Shown: one piece after another, positions 46,110 to 56,167 of the stretch
Numbering within the stretch: the first letter of the stretch is position 1
How the letters are laid out: each line of letters starts with the position of its first letter
DNA from: Williamsia sp. 1138
GTDB taxonomy: Bacteria; Actinomycetota; Actinomycetes; Mycobacteriales; Mycobacteriaceae
Assembly (NCBI RefSeq): GCF_002095435.2
Contig: NZ_MJEJ02000050.1
Location: 186,001 to 250,000, forward strand
Direction: 5' to 3'
Length of the DNA stretch: 64,000 nt
Translations under genes and position numbers: made by a program
Notes under the pieces: generated by a model
Told to the model about the DNA's origin: nothing
Databases searched by the model: none
Seen by the model: only the letters and a program-made list of their open reading frames with translations

Positions 46110-46158
46110 GGTGGCTTCTGGTGAGCCCGACCTGGGCTTTTGCTCACCGGAAGCCACC
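46110..46158 (+). terminator. Nested hairpins after fumC
   Basis: Outer arms GGTGGCTTCTGGTGAGC (46110-46126) and GCTCACCGGAAGCCACC (46142-46158) pair with one mismatch. Inside, AGCCC-5-GGGCT (46124-46138) followed by TTTT forms a small intrinsic terminator that overlaps the outer arms, so the two structures exclude each other. It separates fumC from the leaderless PIG-L gene. Confidence 0.6.
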
Positions 46159-46178
46159 AAAATCGGTATCGTGGGGCG

Positions 46179-46856
46179 GTGCTGTTCCCGTTCCCGACCG
46201 ACTGGCAGACCGCTCTGGTCCTGGTGCCGCATCCCGATGATCCCGAATACGGTGTCGCGGCGGCGGTGGCGAAGTGGACAACCGCGGGCAAACGCGTCGT
46301 CTATGCGCTGGCATCGCGCGGTGAGGCCGGAATCGAAGGCATGGCGCCCGCCGAGGCAGGTCCGGCCCGCGAGATCGAGCAGCGCGAGTCAGCGCGGATC
46401 GTCGGCGTCGACGCAATCGAGTTCTGGGACTTCCCCGACTCGGCGATCGCGAACACCCCCGAGTTGCGCGCTGCGGTCACCGAGGTGATCACGCGGGTGC
46501 AGCCACAGGTGATCGTGTCGATCTACGGCGGACCGGGGTGGGGTCCGGACTCGCCGAATCAGTTCGATCACATCGAGTTCGCCGCCGCAGTGCTGCAGGC
46601 GTACGACGCGCTCGACGACAAACCACGCTGGCTCTTCGAGAACAGCCCCGACGCCACGCACGTCGAAGAAGTCGCCGACTTCATCGAAATTGCAGTCGAA
46701 TCACTTGCCGCGCACCAGAAGTATCTGACCGTCCTCGACCCCGGCACTCCGGTGATCGAGCAGGCCCGTGCCCAGGTCGAGATGGTGGCCGGCCCCCGCG
46801 AGGACTACGACAACCTGCGCGTCGTCACGTTCGAGCTCAAACGCCGCACCCGGTAG
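46179..46856 (+). CDS. PIG-L family deacetylase
   Basis: 225 residues with the zinc-binding LVPHPDDPEYGVAAA, EFWDFPDSAIAN and NQFDHIEFAAAVLQAYD motifs of the PIG-L/MshB LmbE fold. Start GTG 46179 is six bases after a TATCGT -10 (46167-46172), a leaderless arrangement; the frame is open upstream into the hairpin and that part is rejected. Deacetylates an N-acetylated sugar or similar compound; it is not obviously MshB or Mca. Confidence 0.85.
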   Translation: MLFPFPTDWQTALVLVPHPDDPEYGVAAAVAKWTTAGKRVVYALASRGEAGIEGMAPAEAGPAREIEQRESARIVGVDAIEFWDFPDSAIANTPELRAAVTEVITRVQPQVIVSIYGGPGWGPDSPNQFDHIEFAAAVLQAYDALDDKPRWLFENSPDATHVEEVADFIEIAVESLAAHQKYLTVLDPGTPVIEQARAQVEMVAGPREDYDNLRVVTFELKRRTR

Positions 46857-46859
46857 GCC

Positions 46860-47537
46860 TCAGGCCAGGCCGATGCTGATCACCGGCTGCTTTGCGGGAT
46901 CGAGCCACTGCACGATCTCCCGCATGACGTCGCGGTCGATGGCGACACAACCCCAGGTCGGTTCACCGTTGCTGACATGGAGGAAGATGCCTGCGGCATA
47001 CCCCTGGACGCGTTGCGGGTTGTGGGCAATGTTGACGACGTAGTCGTAGATCTCTCCGGTCGAGAGAATGTGCTCGCTGTCGCCGCCCGGGTTTTCCGCC
47101 TGCCGCACATGACTGTTGTAGGTCGGCGACCCGGGTAGCGCGTCCCACCAGTCCTGTTCGTCGGCCTGGAAGTACGACATCTTCGTACCCGGATTGGGTT
47201 GATTGCCGAAGGCCTGGTCGAGCGCAAAGGTACCCATCGGGGTTCTCCAGACATTGTCACGCGGGACCCCGAGTCCCTCGGCACCGAGGTACGCCTCGGT
47301 CGGGCCGATGGCACTGACCCACGCACCTGAGGAGTCACGCTCCCAGGCCGTCAATGTCGCGGTGGTGTCGGAGACCGACTCGGCGGCCACCGTGATCATC
47401 TGCGTCGAGGTGGGAAACGAGGTCGGCGTCGTGACGTCGGCTCGGGCGGGGACAGGAGCGACCATGACAGTCGCGGCACAGACAAGAGCGGCCAATGCAA
47501 ACATCAGCCACATACGTCTCATAGACAACTTCAGCAC
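46860..47537 (-). CDS. L,D-transpeptidase family (YkuD) secreted protein
   Basis: 225 residues with a signal peptide (MWLMFALAALVCAATVMVAPVPARA). The YkuD-like C-terminal domain has GVPRDNVWRTPMGTF and the catalytic block FLHVSNGEPTWGCVAIDRD, where the Cys is kept but the usual SHGC is TWGC. Such enzymes make 3-3 cross-links or attach proteins to peptidoglycan; with this altered motif the activity is uncertain. GTG 47537 follows a CATAAT -10 by six bases (leaderless); ATG 47522 is an alternative. Convergent with the PIG-L gene, 3 bp apart. Confidence 0.85.
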   Translation of the reverse strand: MLKLSMRRMWLMFALAALVCAATVMVAPVPARADVTTPTSFPTSTQMITVAAESVSDTTATLTAWERDSSGAWVSAIGPTEAYLGAEGLGVPRDNVWRTPMGTFALDQAFGNQPNPGTKMSYFQADEQDWWDALPGSPTYNSHVRQAENPGGDSEHILSTGEIYDYVVNIAHNPQRVQGYAAGIFLHVSNGEPTWGCVAIDRDVMREIVQWLDPAKQPVISIGLA

Positions 47538-47675
47538 CAGAAGATTATGTCAGCGGCGTAAGCCGCACTACGTATCGGACCGGTCACAGTGCTGCACTAT
47601 TCTGGTCAAGGCCAGCGGGGCTGTCGCGCGCGTCACTCCACTGCTGGCATATTCCACTAGTTTCGGGGGTCTTTC

Positions 47676-49268
47676 ATGCCGCTCGCTCCGGGCAGCGTTT
47701 TTGCCGGCTACAGGATCGAACGCCAACTCGGCGCCGGCGGCATGGGCGAGGTCTACCTGGCTCAGCATCCGCGTCTGCCGCGCTCGGACGCGCTCAAGAT
47801 CCTGCCCGCGTCTCTCCCGGGGTCCAGCGCGGGATCCGATGACGACTACCGACGCCGCTTCGTCCGTGAGGCCGACCTGTCGGCGAAACTGTGGCACCCG
47901 AACATCGTCACCGTCCACGATCGCGGCGAGTTCGAAGGCCGCCTCTGGATAAGCATGGACTTCGTCCCCGGCACCGATGCCGCCGAACTTCTCGCGGTCT
48001 ACCCCAAGGGTGTTCGACCGGATCTCGCCCTTCAGATGGTCACCGAGGTGGCGGCGGCGCTCGACTACGCACACGGCCAGGGTTTGCTGCATCGCGACGT
48101 GAAGCCCGGCAACATCATGCTCACCGAGGCGGTCCCCCACCGGGTCATGCTGACCGACTTCGGAATCGCCCGTTCCATCGAAGGTGTCGAAGACATCACC
48201 CAGACCGGCCTGGCAGTGGGGACCCTCGCCTACGCCGCACCGGAACAACTCCGCGGGCAGCCCGTGGACGCGCGTGCCGACGTCTACGCACTCGGCGCCA
48301 CCGCCGGAGCACTCTTGACCGGCGCACCGCCCGGGGTCGGCCGTGACCTACCTCCAGCCGCGGCGCAGGTCATCAATCGCGCCCTGGCGGTGGATCCGGC
48401 TCAGCGACAGCAGACCTGCGCTCAGTTCGCGAGCGAACTCGCCGTGGCCCTGGACCTGCCGCCGGTGCCGCCGGCCGCAATGCCCCAAGGCCCCGACCCG
48501 ACCAAGGGCGATCACGCGTCCCACGCCCCGACCCTGCTGGGCCTGCCCACCGCCCGCCCCAGCACGAATCCGCCGCCTACGTCGGAGCAGAACACCCCGA
48601 CCCAATTCGCTGCGACCCCGCCGCCCCAGCCTCCCCCGCCCACGTTTGCGCCGGGACCGCAGGCGCGGCGCTCGCACACACCGCTGATCGTCGGTCTGCT
48701 GGCACTCATCACGGTGATCGCACTCGGCGTCGTCGCAGCAGTGACCTTCTGGCCGGACGACGACGAGCCCGACCAGACGACGGCACAGTCGATGTCGACA
48801 CGGGTCGGCCCGGCGCCCGACTCGGTCGGCCCAGGTCTCGTCGAGCAGGCCCCGCTCACCCAGACAACGCTTCCGGTCTCGACCGCACCCACGACCACCA
48901 CCACACTGCCTGCCCCCGTGCGGAATCCAGCCGATCTGGGGCTGTCGGTCCCCATCAGCACTCCCGCATGTGACGGCGCCGGTATCGTCGTCGTCGCGAA
49001 TGCCACCAATCCGTCGTCCTACCGCGACGAGATGGCTGCCGCGCTGGCCAACAACCCTGGAGCCCAGTACCTACGGACAGACATATCCTGTCCGTCGTTG
49101 CGGCAACGCGACGACAACGGCAATTTGATCTACGCCGCGTATGTCGTTGTCGGGCAGGGCAAGACCGCCATCTGCGATGCATTCGGCCGATTCGCCGATG
49201 ACGACTACGGCAAGGTGCTCGACTCGATCAGCGATCCGGCGGTGTTCATCACGCGGGCGGACTGCTGA
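47676..49268 (+). CDS. Membrane Ser/Thr protein kinase (Pkn family)
   Basis: 530 residues. Kinase domain 1-270: GAGGMGEVYLAQ P-loop, DALKIL with Lys41, catalytic loop LLHRDVKPGNIML (Asp141), DFGIAR and AAPEQLRGQPVDARADVYALG. A Pro-rich juxtamembrane stretch follows (~280-330), a single membrane helix ~335-360 (LIVGLLALITVIALGVVAA), a Thr/Pro linker, and an extracytoplasmic C-terminal domain with four Cys (ACDGAGIVVV; DISCPSLRQ; AICDAFGRF; RADC). ATG 47676 follows GGGGG. The ligand of the outer domain is unknown. Not PknA or PknB by context. Confidence 0.93.
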   Translation: MPLAPGSVFAGYRIERQLGAGGMGEVYLAQHPRLPRSDALKILPASLPGSSAGSDDDYRRRFVREADLSAKLWHPNIVTVHDRGEFEGRLWISMDFVPGTDAAELLAVYPKGVRPDLALQMVTEVAAALDYAHGQGLLHRDVKPGNIMLTEAVPHRVMLTDFGIARSIEGVEDITQTGLAVGTLAYAAPEQLRGQPVDARADVYALGATAGALLTGAPPGVGRDLPPAAAQVINRALAVDPAQRQQTCAQFASELAVALDLPPVPPAAMPQGPDPTKGDHASHAPTLLGLPTARPSTNPPPTSEQNTPTQFAATPPPQPPPPTFAPGPQARRSHTPLIVGLLALITVIALGVVAAVTFWPDDDEPDQTTAQSMSTRVGPAPDSVGPGLVEQAPLTQTTLPVSTAPTTTTTLPAPVRNPADLGLSVPISTPACDGAGIVVVANATNPSSYRDEMAAALANNPGAQYLRTDISCPSLRQRDDNGNLIYAAYVVVGQGKTAICDAFGRFADDDYGKVLDSISDPAVFITRADC

Positions 49269-49338
49269 CCTCACCCACCCGTTTTCGCGCCGTCCACCGC
49301 CTGTTGTCGGTGGAGGCCGCAAAAACGGGTGGGTGAGG
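49269..49338. repeat. Large intergenic palindrome, copy 2 of a repeated element
   Basis: Starts right after the kinase stop and ends 2 bp before the convergent phoH2 stop. The outer arms CCTCACCCACCCGTTTT (49269-49285) and AAAACGGGTGGGTGAGG (49322-49338) are perfect; the inner arms extend to 31 bases with three mismatches, closing on CCACCG/CGGTGG with an eight-base loop. The left arm matches the complement of the right arm of the 32275-32332 element at 25 of 28 positions. Probable bidirectional terminator. Confidence 0.75.
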
Positions 49339-49340
49339 CC

Positions 49341-50651
49341 TTACATCCCGTTCGGCGCGAATTCCTCCAGCATCTCGGTGACGAGCGCCGCGATCGGTGA
49401 ACGCTCACTCCTCGTGAGGGTGACATGCGCGAAAAGGGGATGTCCCTTGAGCTTTTCGATCACGGCGGCGACTCCGTCATGACGCCCGACCCGCAGATTG
49501 TCCCGCTGCGCGACGTCGTGTGTGAGGACCACCCTGGACCCGGATCCCAAGCGCGACAACACCGTCAGCAAGACGTTGCGCTCAAGCGACTGGGCCTCGT
49601 CGACGATGACAAAGGAATCATGCAGCGACCGACCACGAATGTGGGTCAGGGGCAACACTTCCAGCATGCCGCGGCTGAGAACTTCTTCGATCACCTCAGT
49701 CGAGGCCAGCCCTTCGAGGGTGTCGAAGACCGCTTGGGCCCAGGGACCCATCTTCTCGGACTCACTGCCCGGAAGGTAGCCGAGCTCTTGTCCACCCACG
49801 GCATACAGTGGACGGAACACCACGACCTTACGCTGCGTCCGTCGTTCGAGGACCGCTTCGAGTCCGGCACACAGGGCCAGCGCCGACTTGCCGGTACCGG
49901 CTTTGCCACCCATCGACACGATGCCGACGCTGTCGTCGAGCAGCAGATCGAGTGCGACACGCTGTTCGGCACTACGACCCCGGAGACCGAACACCTCGCG
50001 GTCGCCGCGCACGAGCTGCACCTGCTTCTGTGGGTTGACACGGCCGAGCGCACTGGATCCGCCACCGAGGAGCCGGATTCCTGTGTGGCAGGGCATGTCC
50101 CGCGCCCCGTCGACATCGACGACCCCTTCGGCGAACAGCGTGTCGATGGTTGAGGAATCACATTCGAGCTCCGCCATACCGGACCAGCCCGAGGTCACCA
50201 CGTCCTGGGCGTGGTACTCGTCGGCGGCCAACCCGACCGCGCCGGCTTTGATACGCAGCGGCGTGTCCTTGGACACCAGGACCACGTCTTTGCCCTCGGC
50301 GCGAAGGTTCAAGGCGCAGGCCAAGATTCGGGAGTCGTTGGTGTCTGTGCGAAAACCGGCCGGCAGCACGGAGGGATCGGTGTGATTGAGCTCCACCTGA
50401 ACTGTGCCACCGACGTCACCGATCGGGATCTCTCGGTCGAGCCGACCGTGCTCCAGCCGCAGATCATCGAGCATCCGCAACGCTTCGCGAGCGAACCAAC
50501 CGAGTTCGTGATGGTGACGTTTGCCCTCGAGCTCGCCGATGACCACCAGTGGGAGAATCACATGGTGTTCGGCGAATCGTGTTGCAGCCCAAGGATCGGA
50601 CAACAGCACGGAGGTGTCGAGGACGTAGGTACGAGCATCGCTTGTGGTCAC
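49341..50651 (-). CDS. phoH2: PhoH2-type PIN-PhoH RNase/helicase
   Basis: 436 residues: N-terminal PIN domain ([39 protein letters not shown] with its acidic metal ligands) fused to a PhoH ATPase domain ([19 protein letters not shown] Walker A near residue 250; [20 protein letters not shown] Walker B). PhoH2 proteins of mycobacteria unwind and cut RNA. Start GTG 50651 follows AGGAGCCCTTC. In M. tuberculosis (Rv1095) a small antitoxin ORF precedes it; none is convincing here. Confidence 0.93.
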   Translation of the reverse strand: MTTSDARTYVLDTSVLLSDPWAATRFAEHHVILPLVVIGELEGKRHHHELGWFAREALRMLDDLRLEHGRLDREIPIGDVGGTVQVELNHTDPSVLPAGFRTDTNDSRILACALNLRAEGKDVVLVSKDTPLRIKAGAVGLAADEYHAQDVVTSGWSGMAELECDSSTIDTLFAEGVVDVDGARDMPCHTGIRLLGGGSSALGRVNPQKQVQLVRGDREVFGLRGRSAEQRVALDLLLDDSVGIVSMGGKAGTGKSALALCAGLEAVLERRTQRKVVVFRPLYAVGGQELGYLPGSESEKMGPWAQAVFDTLEGLASTEVIEEVLSRGMLEVLPLTHIRGRSLHDSFVIVDEAQSLERNVLLTVLSRLGSGSRVVLTHDVAQRDNLRVGRHDGVAAVIEKLKGHPLFAHVTLTRSERSPIAALVTEMLEEFAPNGM

Positions 50652-50968
50652 GAAGGGCTCCTATGCCTGGTGGCACCACACAGGCTGGTGTTGCTGGACC
50701 GGTCGGTTCCGGTGCAGTCGGCAGGTATGCCGCCTCCACGAGGACCGGTGCCGGTCCTCTCGCACTCACGTGAGCAAGTCAACGATCGAACCTCCCGGAC
50801 GAACCACTTCCCCGCGGTCCGTCACTCGCCAAAGTACGCCGCATGCGGCGTGTCGGCAGGGCGGATCCGGCGCGTGTCCGTGAATAATCGGTTAACTGTT
50901 CGACGTGGCGACTGGTGGTATTTTTGCGGCCATTTTGCCCTGGTCGTCGGTTGCTATCGTCGACAGGT
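50652..50968. promoter_or_regulatory. Divergent promoter region phoH2 / GPP34
   Basis: A 317-bp gap with no gene I can support. It contains a nine-base-arm hairpin, GAGGACCGG/CCGGTCCTC (50740-50759), in the likely phoH2 leader. On the other side there is an AT-rich stretch (around 50880-50935, with CGGTTAACTG) and a TATCGT -10 at 50955-50960, eight bases before the GPP34 ATG, suggesting an almost leaderless mRNA. Confidence 0.45.
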
Positions 50969-51646
50969 ATGAGCACCCTCATCGCCGAAGACCTGCTGTT
51001 GCTGCTTCTCGACGACGACAAAGGCACGACTCCGGCATCCGTGCCGGTGCCCACGGTTCTCGGCGGGGCAATCCTGATGGAACTCGCTCTCATCGACGCG
51101 ATCGGCATCGGAAAGAAGCCGAGCAGGTGGACCGCGGCGAAGGTCAGGGTCGCGCGGGCGGAGGCCGCCACCGACCCCGTCTTGCGCCGCGCCGTCGGCA
51201 TCGTGGCGGAGAAGGAGCGTCCTGCTCAGAGCCTGCTCGGTCGTCTCGGAAAGGGACTCAAGGACGAGCTCGGTACACGTCTGGCCAAGATGAGCTTCGT
51301 CGAACGCCGATCCGAACGCATCCTGGGGGCGTTTCCCCACACCACCTGGCCTGCGGTGAATCGCAGCCACAAGCTCGACCTGCGCCGCGACGTCACCGCG
51401 GTCCTCGTGCACGGTAACCCGCCCGACGACAGGACCGGCGGACTGATCGCACTCCTCTCGAGCATCAACCGCGCGCACATGGCAGTCGACACCGACGAGG
51501 TTCCCCGGCGAGAACTCAAGAAGCGTGCGAAGGCGATCGCGGAGGGCGACTGGGCGGCGAAGGCGGTCGCCGATGCCATCGCCGCGGCGACAGCTGCGAT
51601 CACAGCCGCAACGGTGGCATCCGTCGCGGCGTCCTCCGGGAGCTGA
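50969..51646 (+). CDS. GPP34 (GOLPH3/VPS74-like) family protein
   Basis: 225 residues of the GPP34 fold: LIAEDLLLLLLDDDKGTTPA, LGGAILMELALIDAIGI, ERRSERILGAFPHTTWPAVN and the C-terminal Ala-rich helix. Eukaryotic members bind PI4P on Golgi membranes; actinobacterial ones have no settled function but may bind anionic or inositol lipids. Start ATG 50969. Convergent with the DesA2-like gene, 3 bp apart. Confidence 0.88.
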   Translation: MSTLIAEDLLLLLLDDDKGTTPASVPVPTVLGGAILMELALIDAIGIGKKPSRWTAAKVRVARAEAATDPVLRRAVGIVAEKERPAQSLLGRLGKGLKDELGTRLAKMSFVERRSERILGAFPHTTWPAVNRSHKLDLRRDVTAVLVHGNPPDDRTGGLIALLSSINRAHMAVDTDEVPRRELKKRAKAIAEGDWAAKAVADAIAAATAAITAATVASVAASSGS

Positions 51647-51649
51647 GTT

Positions 51650-52513
51650 CTACAGGCCTGCGGCCGACAGCACTCGCCGGCGCGCAGCTTCGCTTGCCTC
51701 GTCGAGACCGTCGAGGCTCTGGAGTTTGAGGTCCGCTACCAACGAGCGCGCGACGAACCCCGTGGCGTCGGCGTTGAACTTGGCGATCGCGTCCAGTTCA
51801 CCGAAGTTGTCGACGTCGGCGCCGATCAGTTCCAGCTCGGCCACTGCCTTGTCGACCGACTTCAGGGCTTCGGTGATGTTGGCATCGATTCCGGCGTTGA
51901 TGAAGGCGGTGAACGTCTTGGCCTGCACACGATCGTCGTGCAGAATCCTGCTGACGATGCCCTCGAGCACCTCGCTGTCGGACTCGGCGATGAGCTTTTC
52001 CTCGAAGGCGACGCACTGCAGTTCGTGCACGGCCAGCAGCGCCAGGACGTCCAGGATCTGGTAGTCGGTGAGCGAACGCGGCGTCTGCAACTTGCCCTTG
52101 GTCATGTGGTGCAGACGCAAGGTCTCGGCAGCTTCGGGGTCCATGAGCCGCGAGACGACCAGGTAGTCACGCAACGCGATGGCGTGCCGGTTGTCCTCAG
52201 CCGTCCAGGAGCCGATGACCTCTTGCCAGGCACCGAAGATCGAGGCCTTCTGGGCCATCAGCCGGTGGTAGGACGGCATGTTGTCCTTGGTCAGCAGTAG
52301 CGCCAGCAGCGCCGAAGTCACGTCCTCGGGCAGCGGCCGCGGCTGATCGGGATCGAAGTCCTCGCCGCCCAGGAATGCGAAGTTGCGTCCATCGGTCCAC
52401 GGCACCCAATCGTGCGGATTCCACGGCGACGCTGCCGCGTAGTGGTCTTCCATGATTTCCGGGATCGCCTTTTCCAAGGCGTAGAGCAACTCGTCCTGGG
52501 TCAGATCATTCAC
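51650..52513 (-). CDS. Acyl-ACP desaturase-like protein (DesA2 type)
   Basis: 287 residues, similar in length and order to M. tuberculosis DesA2: LEKAIPEIMEDHYAAASPWN, FDPDQPRPLPEDVTSALLAL, LTKDNMPSYHRLMA, WTAEDNRHAIALRDYL and ILHDDRVQAKTFTAFI. In canonical desaturases the corresponding ligands are EENRH and DEKRHE; here the first is EDNRH and the second is DDRVQ, so the diiron site is only partly kept. It may act on mycolate or other meromycolic chains, or be a non-canonical desaturase. Downstream of glyA by 40 bp, same strand, as in Rv1093-Rv1094. Confidence 0.85.
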   Translation of the reverse strand: MNDLTQDELLYALEKAIPEIMEDHYAAASPWNPHDWVPWTDGRNFAFLGGEDFDPDQPRPLPEDVTSALLALLLTKDNMPSYHRLMAQKASIFGAWQEVIGSWTAEDNRHAIALRDYLVVSRLMDPEAAETLRLHHMTKGKLQTPRSLTDYQILDVLALLAVHELQCVAFEEKLIAESDSEVLEGIVSRILHDDRVQAKTFTAFINAGIDANITEALKSVDKAVAELELIGADVDNFGELDAIAKFNADATGFVARSLVADLKLQSLDGLDEASEAARRRVLSAAGL

Positions 52514-52553
52514 CCGGACAGCGTAGAGGTCGACCCCGCATATGTGAAACCGC

Positions 52554-53852
52554 CTACTGCTGGGTGCTCAGGAGTCCCCACTGCTCGAGGCCCTCGTACA
52601 GCGGGAAGTCGAGCGCGAGTTGTGACACACGAGCTCGCAACGCCGACACGTCCGCGGACTGTCCCGCAGCCAGCGCAGTGCCGATGATGTCGGCGACCTC
52701 ACGGAACTGCTCCTCGCCGAATCCGCGGGTGGCCAGCGCAGGCGTGCCGATACGCAGACCCGAGGTGACCATCGGTGGACGCGGGTCGAAGGGCACCGCG
52801 TTGCGGTTGACGGTGATGCCCACCTGGTGGAGCAGATCTTCGCCCTGCTGGCCATCGAGCTCACTGTTGCGCAGGTCGACCAGCACCAGGTGCACATCGG
52901 TCCCACCGGTCAGTACCGATACCCCGGCCTTGGCGACGTCTTCGCCGTTCAACCGCTCGGCCAGGATGCGGGCACCGTCGAGGGTGCGCCGTTGGCGCTC
53001 TTTGAACTCGTCGGAGCCGGCGATCTTCAGCGCAACGGCCTTGGCGGCGATCACGTGCATGAGCGGGCCGCCCTGCTGACCGGGGAACACGGCCGAATTG
53101 AGCTTCTTGGCCCATTCCTTCTTGGCCAGGATCAGCCCGGAGCGGGGCCCGCCAAGGGTTTTGTGAACGGTCGTCGAGACGACGTCCGCGTAGGGCACCG
53201 GCGAGGGGTGCAGGCCTGCGGCTACCAGTCCGGCGAAGTGCGCCATGTCGACCCACAGGTGCGCGCCGACCTCGTCCGCGATGGAACGGAAGGCTTCGAA
53301 GTCGAGCGTGCGCGGGTATGCCGACCAACCGGCGACGATCACCTTCGGCTTGGCGTCGAGGGCGATCTTGCGGACATCGTCCATGTCCACGCGGAAGTCT
53401 TCTTTGCTGACGCCGTAGAAAGCGTTCTCGTAGAGCTTGCCCGAGAAGTTGAGCCGCATGCCGTGGGTCAGGTGGCCGCCGTGCGCCAGGTCCAGCCCGA
53501 GGAGGGTCTCACCCGGCTCCATCAGCGCGGCCAGCACTGCCGCGTTGGCCTGTGCGCCCGAATGTGGCTGCACGTTGGCGAACTCGGCGCCGAAGAGTTC
53601 CTTGGCGCGATTGCGGGCGATGTCCTCGACGACATCGACGTATTCGCAGCCGCCGTAGTAGCGGCGTCCGGGATAACCCTCGGCGTACTTGTTGGTCAGG
53701 ACACTGCCCTGGGCCTGCAGCACTGCCCGGGGCACGAAATTCTCGGAGGCGATCATCTCGAGGGTGTCGCGCTGCCGAGTCAACTCCCCGTTCATCGCGG
53801 CCGCCACATCCGGGTCCAGCTCAGCCAGGGATGCGGTGTTGACGTCGGTCAT
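52554..53852 (-). CDS. glyA: Serine hydroxymethyltransferase
   Basis: GlyA interconverts serine and glycine, loading one-carbon units on tetrahydrofolate. The 432-residue protein has [35 protein letters not shown], the PLP-lysine motif [14 protein letters not shown] and [20 protein letters not shown] 53852 follows AAGGAGACAC. The open upstream frame to 54371 lies in the DUF885 gene and is rejected. Confidence 0.98.
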   Translation of the reverse strand: MTDVNTASLAELDPDVAAAMNGELTRQRDTLEMIASENFVPRAVLQAQGSVLTNKYAEGYPGRRYYGGCEYVDVVEDIARNRAKELFGAEFANVQPHSGAQANAAVLAALMEPGETLLGLDLAHGGHLTHGMRLNFSGKLYENAFYGVSKEDFRVDMDDVRKIALDAKPKVIVAGWSAYPRTLDFEAFRSIADEVGAHLWVDMAHFAGLVAAGLHPSPVPYADVVSTTVHKTLGGPRSGLILAKKEWAKKLNSAVFPGQQGGPLMHVIAAKAVALKIAGSDEFKERQRRTLDGARILAERLNGEDVAKAGVSVLTGGTDVHLVLVDLRNSELDGQQGEDLLHQVGITVNRNAVPFDPRPPMVTSGLRIGTPALATRGFGEEQFREVADIIGTALAAGQSADVSALRARVSQLALDFPLYEGLEQWGLLSTQQ

Positions 53853-53923
53853 GTGTCTCCTTAGACGCTCGCGGCGCGGTAGATTCGGCATCCGCCAGTG
53901 TAGGAGACCTGCCGGGGCCTGGG

Positions 53924-55129
53924 TTAATCCCCTGCCAGCTCGGTGCGTAGTGCCGCGGGCGTCAACGGTTCGTCGAGTAGTCGACCGAACCGGCCGAGGC
54001 GATCGGCTGGGGGTGCGACATCCAGCCATGCGCCCAGCAATCGGTATCCCTCGACATAGGTGCTGATGTAAGCGCGCCACAGCGGCGACGACAGGAACCG
54101 AAGCATCTGCCGGGCCCGTTCGTCGGTCGCGAGCAGCCACGTCTGCAGGTATGCGGCCACAGAGTCCTGATCTGCACCGCGATCGTGCAGCAACAGCGCG
54201 GCATCCTGCCGAACCCCGAGCAGTCCCCCCGTGGCCGCGCCGATCGCCTCCGCGCGTTGCCCGTCGAATCGCAGTCCCAGGTCGGCGTAGATCTCCTGCG
54301 CCCACGCGCCCCAGTCGGGTCCGATGGCTGCCACGAGTGCGTGGTCGGCGAGTCCTTCCGCCATCAGGCACTGTGGTGTGTTCACGAGAAATATCGACTG
54401 TTCGTGCTGGCCGGCGCCGACCAAGAACTGTTCTTTTCTGCAGTGCTCGGTGTGATGGCCCGGGTACGCCTCATGGGCGATCAGGTGGGGCAACGACGAC
54501 ATGTACTGGGTGAGGTCGCCGTTGATCGCAACCCGCGAACGGTAATCGCCGAGGTAATAGTTGAACCCCGACCACGGCTTGTCCGAGACCACCTCGAACT
54601 CGACGATCTCGGCATCGGGAAGCGGGTACGTGCCGCGCACCTTCTCGCGCAGCGCTCCGCTGAACGCGGACACGGCGTCTGGGATCTTCTCGCGCGGGAT
54701 CTCTTCGGAGCGGCGATGTGCGGCGTACCGGACCGCGAGGTCGCCGGTACCCGGGAGCAGGGCATCGAGGTCGGCGTGCGCCTGCCGGTAGAGCTCGGGA
54801 TCGCCCATCTCGATGTCGACGTCGAAGTAGCTGCGTACCTCGTCTACGAATCCGATGTCGTCGCCCGCGAACTTTCGGGCCGAACATTCGAGCGCGGTGA
54901 GCGCCGATTCGACGAACTCCGTGCGGTACTTGTCGAGTCCGGCACCCGGGAGTTCGGTGCGCAACCAAGCCGCCTGCCGGGCAAGCGCTCTCGGATCGGG
55001 TGCCGGAGCATTCTCGATCTCTCGCCGCAGCGACGGATCCCCGGTGAAGGCATCGACGAACCCCGGTTCGAGACGGTCGAAGGCCAATCCGAGTCGCAGA
55101 TACTGCTCGACGAACGCGTCGGTGGTCAT
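53924..55129 (-). CDS. DUF885-family putative zinc metallopeptidase
   Basis: 401 residues. The motif [14 protein letters not shown] matches the HExxPGHH zinc-binding signature of DUF885 proteins, and [14 protein letters not shown] gives the distal Glu (AEG). No signal peptide is seen, so it is probably cytoplasmic. ATG 55129 is preferred over an upstream GTG/ATG (55153). The family contains peptidases of unknown substrate. Upstream of glyA, same strand, 71 bp apart. Confidence 0.85.
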   Translation of the reverse strand: MTTDAFVEQYLRLGLAFDRLEPGFVDAFTGDPSLRREIENAPAPDPRALARQAAWLRTELPGAGLDKYRTEFVESALTALECSARKFAGDDIGFVDEVRSYFDVDIEMGDPELYRQAHADLDALLPGTGDLAVRYAAHRRSEEIPREKIPDAVSAFSGALREKVRGTYPLPDAEIVEFEVVSDKPWSGFNYYLGDYRSRVAINGDLTQYMSSLPHLIAHEAYPGHHTEHCRKEQFLVGAGQHEQSIFLVNTPQCLMAEGLADHALVAAIGPDWGAWAQEIYADLGLRFDGQRAEAIGAATGGLLGVRQDAALLLHDRGADQDSVAAYLQTWLLATDERARQMLRFLSSPLWRAYISTYVEGYRLLGAWLDVAPPADRLGRFGRLLDEPLTPAALRTELAGD

Positions 55130-55226
55130 GGGCACAAACGCTACCGAAACCACCCCGACGTTTCCTCTTCAAGACCCATTCGCAACACTGAACGCATGCC
55201 AGGGGCCGCACGGATCGAGTGTTGAC

Positions 55227-56159
55227 ATGTCACGGATAACCGAGCCGAGCCCGTACATCGAACTCGACCGACGACAGTGGCGTGGTCTGCGCCAGTCGAT
55301 GCCCATGGTGCTGACCGAAGGTGAACTCCGGGAATTGCGCGGTCTCGGCGAGCAGATCGACCTCACCGAGGTCGCGGACGTCTATCTCCCGTTGTCGCGC
55401 CTGATCCACCTGCAGGTGGCCGCGCGGCAGCGCCTGTTCGCCGCGACATCGACCTTCCTCGGGGAACGGCAACCCGAACGCCAGGTGCCGTTCATCATCG
55501 GTGTGGCCGGCAGCGTCGCGGTCGGGAAGTCGACCACCGCGCGAGTACTGCAGGCCCTGCTGGCGCGCTGGGAAAGTCACCCCAAGGTCGACCTCGTCAC
55601 CACTGACGGCTTCCTTTATCCGACGGCCGAACTCGAACGTCGGGGAATCATGCACCGCAAAGGCTTTCCGGAGTCTTACGACCGCAGGGCGTTGCTGCGC
55701 TTCGTCACAGAGGTCAAGTCGGGTGCACGGGACGTCTCCGCTCCCGTGTACTCACATGTTTCCTACGACATCGTCCGCGGCACCAAACATCATGTGCAGC
55801 AACCCGACATCTTGATCGTCGAGGGTCTCAACGTACTCCAGACCGGCTCCAGGCTGATGGTGTCGGATCTCTTCGACTTCTCGATCTACGTCGACGCGAG
55901 GATCGAAGACATCGAGGACTGGTACATCACCCGCTTCTTGGCAATGCGCACAACAGCTTTCGCGGACCCGCAGTCACATTTCCACCATTACTCGTCTCTG
56001 ACCGACGACCAGGCGACGCTGGCCGCGCGAGACATCTGGAACGGAATCAACCGGCCCAACCTGGTGGAGAACATCCTCCCCACCCGCCCTCGCGCCACGC
56101 TGGTGCTGCGAAAAGACGCCGATCACGCGATCAACCGGGTGCGGCTGCGCAAGATCTAG
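55227..56159 (+). CDS. coaA: Pantothenate kinase type I
   Basis: 310 residues: P-loop [56 protein letters not shown] and [11 protein letters not shown], all diagnostic of CoaA. First step of CoA synthesis, usually inhibited by CoA. ATG 55227. It is convergent with the Z-FPP synthase, 8 bp apart. Confidence 0.97.
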   Translation: MSRITEPSPYIELDRRQWRGLRQSMPMVLTEGELRELRGLGEQIDLTEVADVYLPLSRLIHLQVAARQRLFAATSTFLGERQPERQVPFIIGVAGSVAVGKSTTARVLQALLARWESHPKVDLVTTDGFLYPTAELERRGIMHRKGFPESYDRRALLRFVTEVKSGARDVSAPVYSHVSYDIVRGTKHHVQQPDILIVEGLNVLQTGSRLMVSDLFDFSIYVDARIEDIEDWYITRFLAMRTTAFADPQSHFHHYSSLTDDQATLAARDIWNGINRPNLVENILPTRPRATLVLRKDADHAINRVRLRKI

Positions 56160-56167
56160 CGACTCCG

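Noticed and set aside
50464-50769. PhoAT-like antitoxin ORF upstream of phoH2
   Set aside because: The open frame there largely overlaps phoH2 in another frame, is Pro/Arg-rich and lacks an antitoxin-like N-terminal fold or coupling to the phoH2 start.
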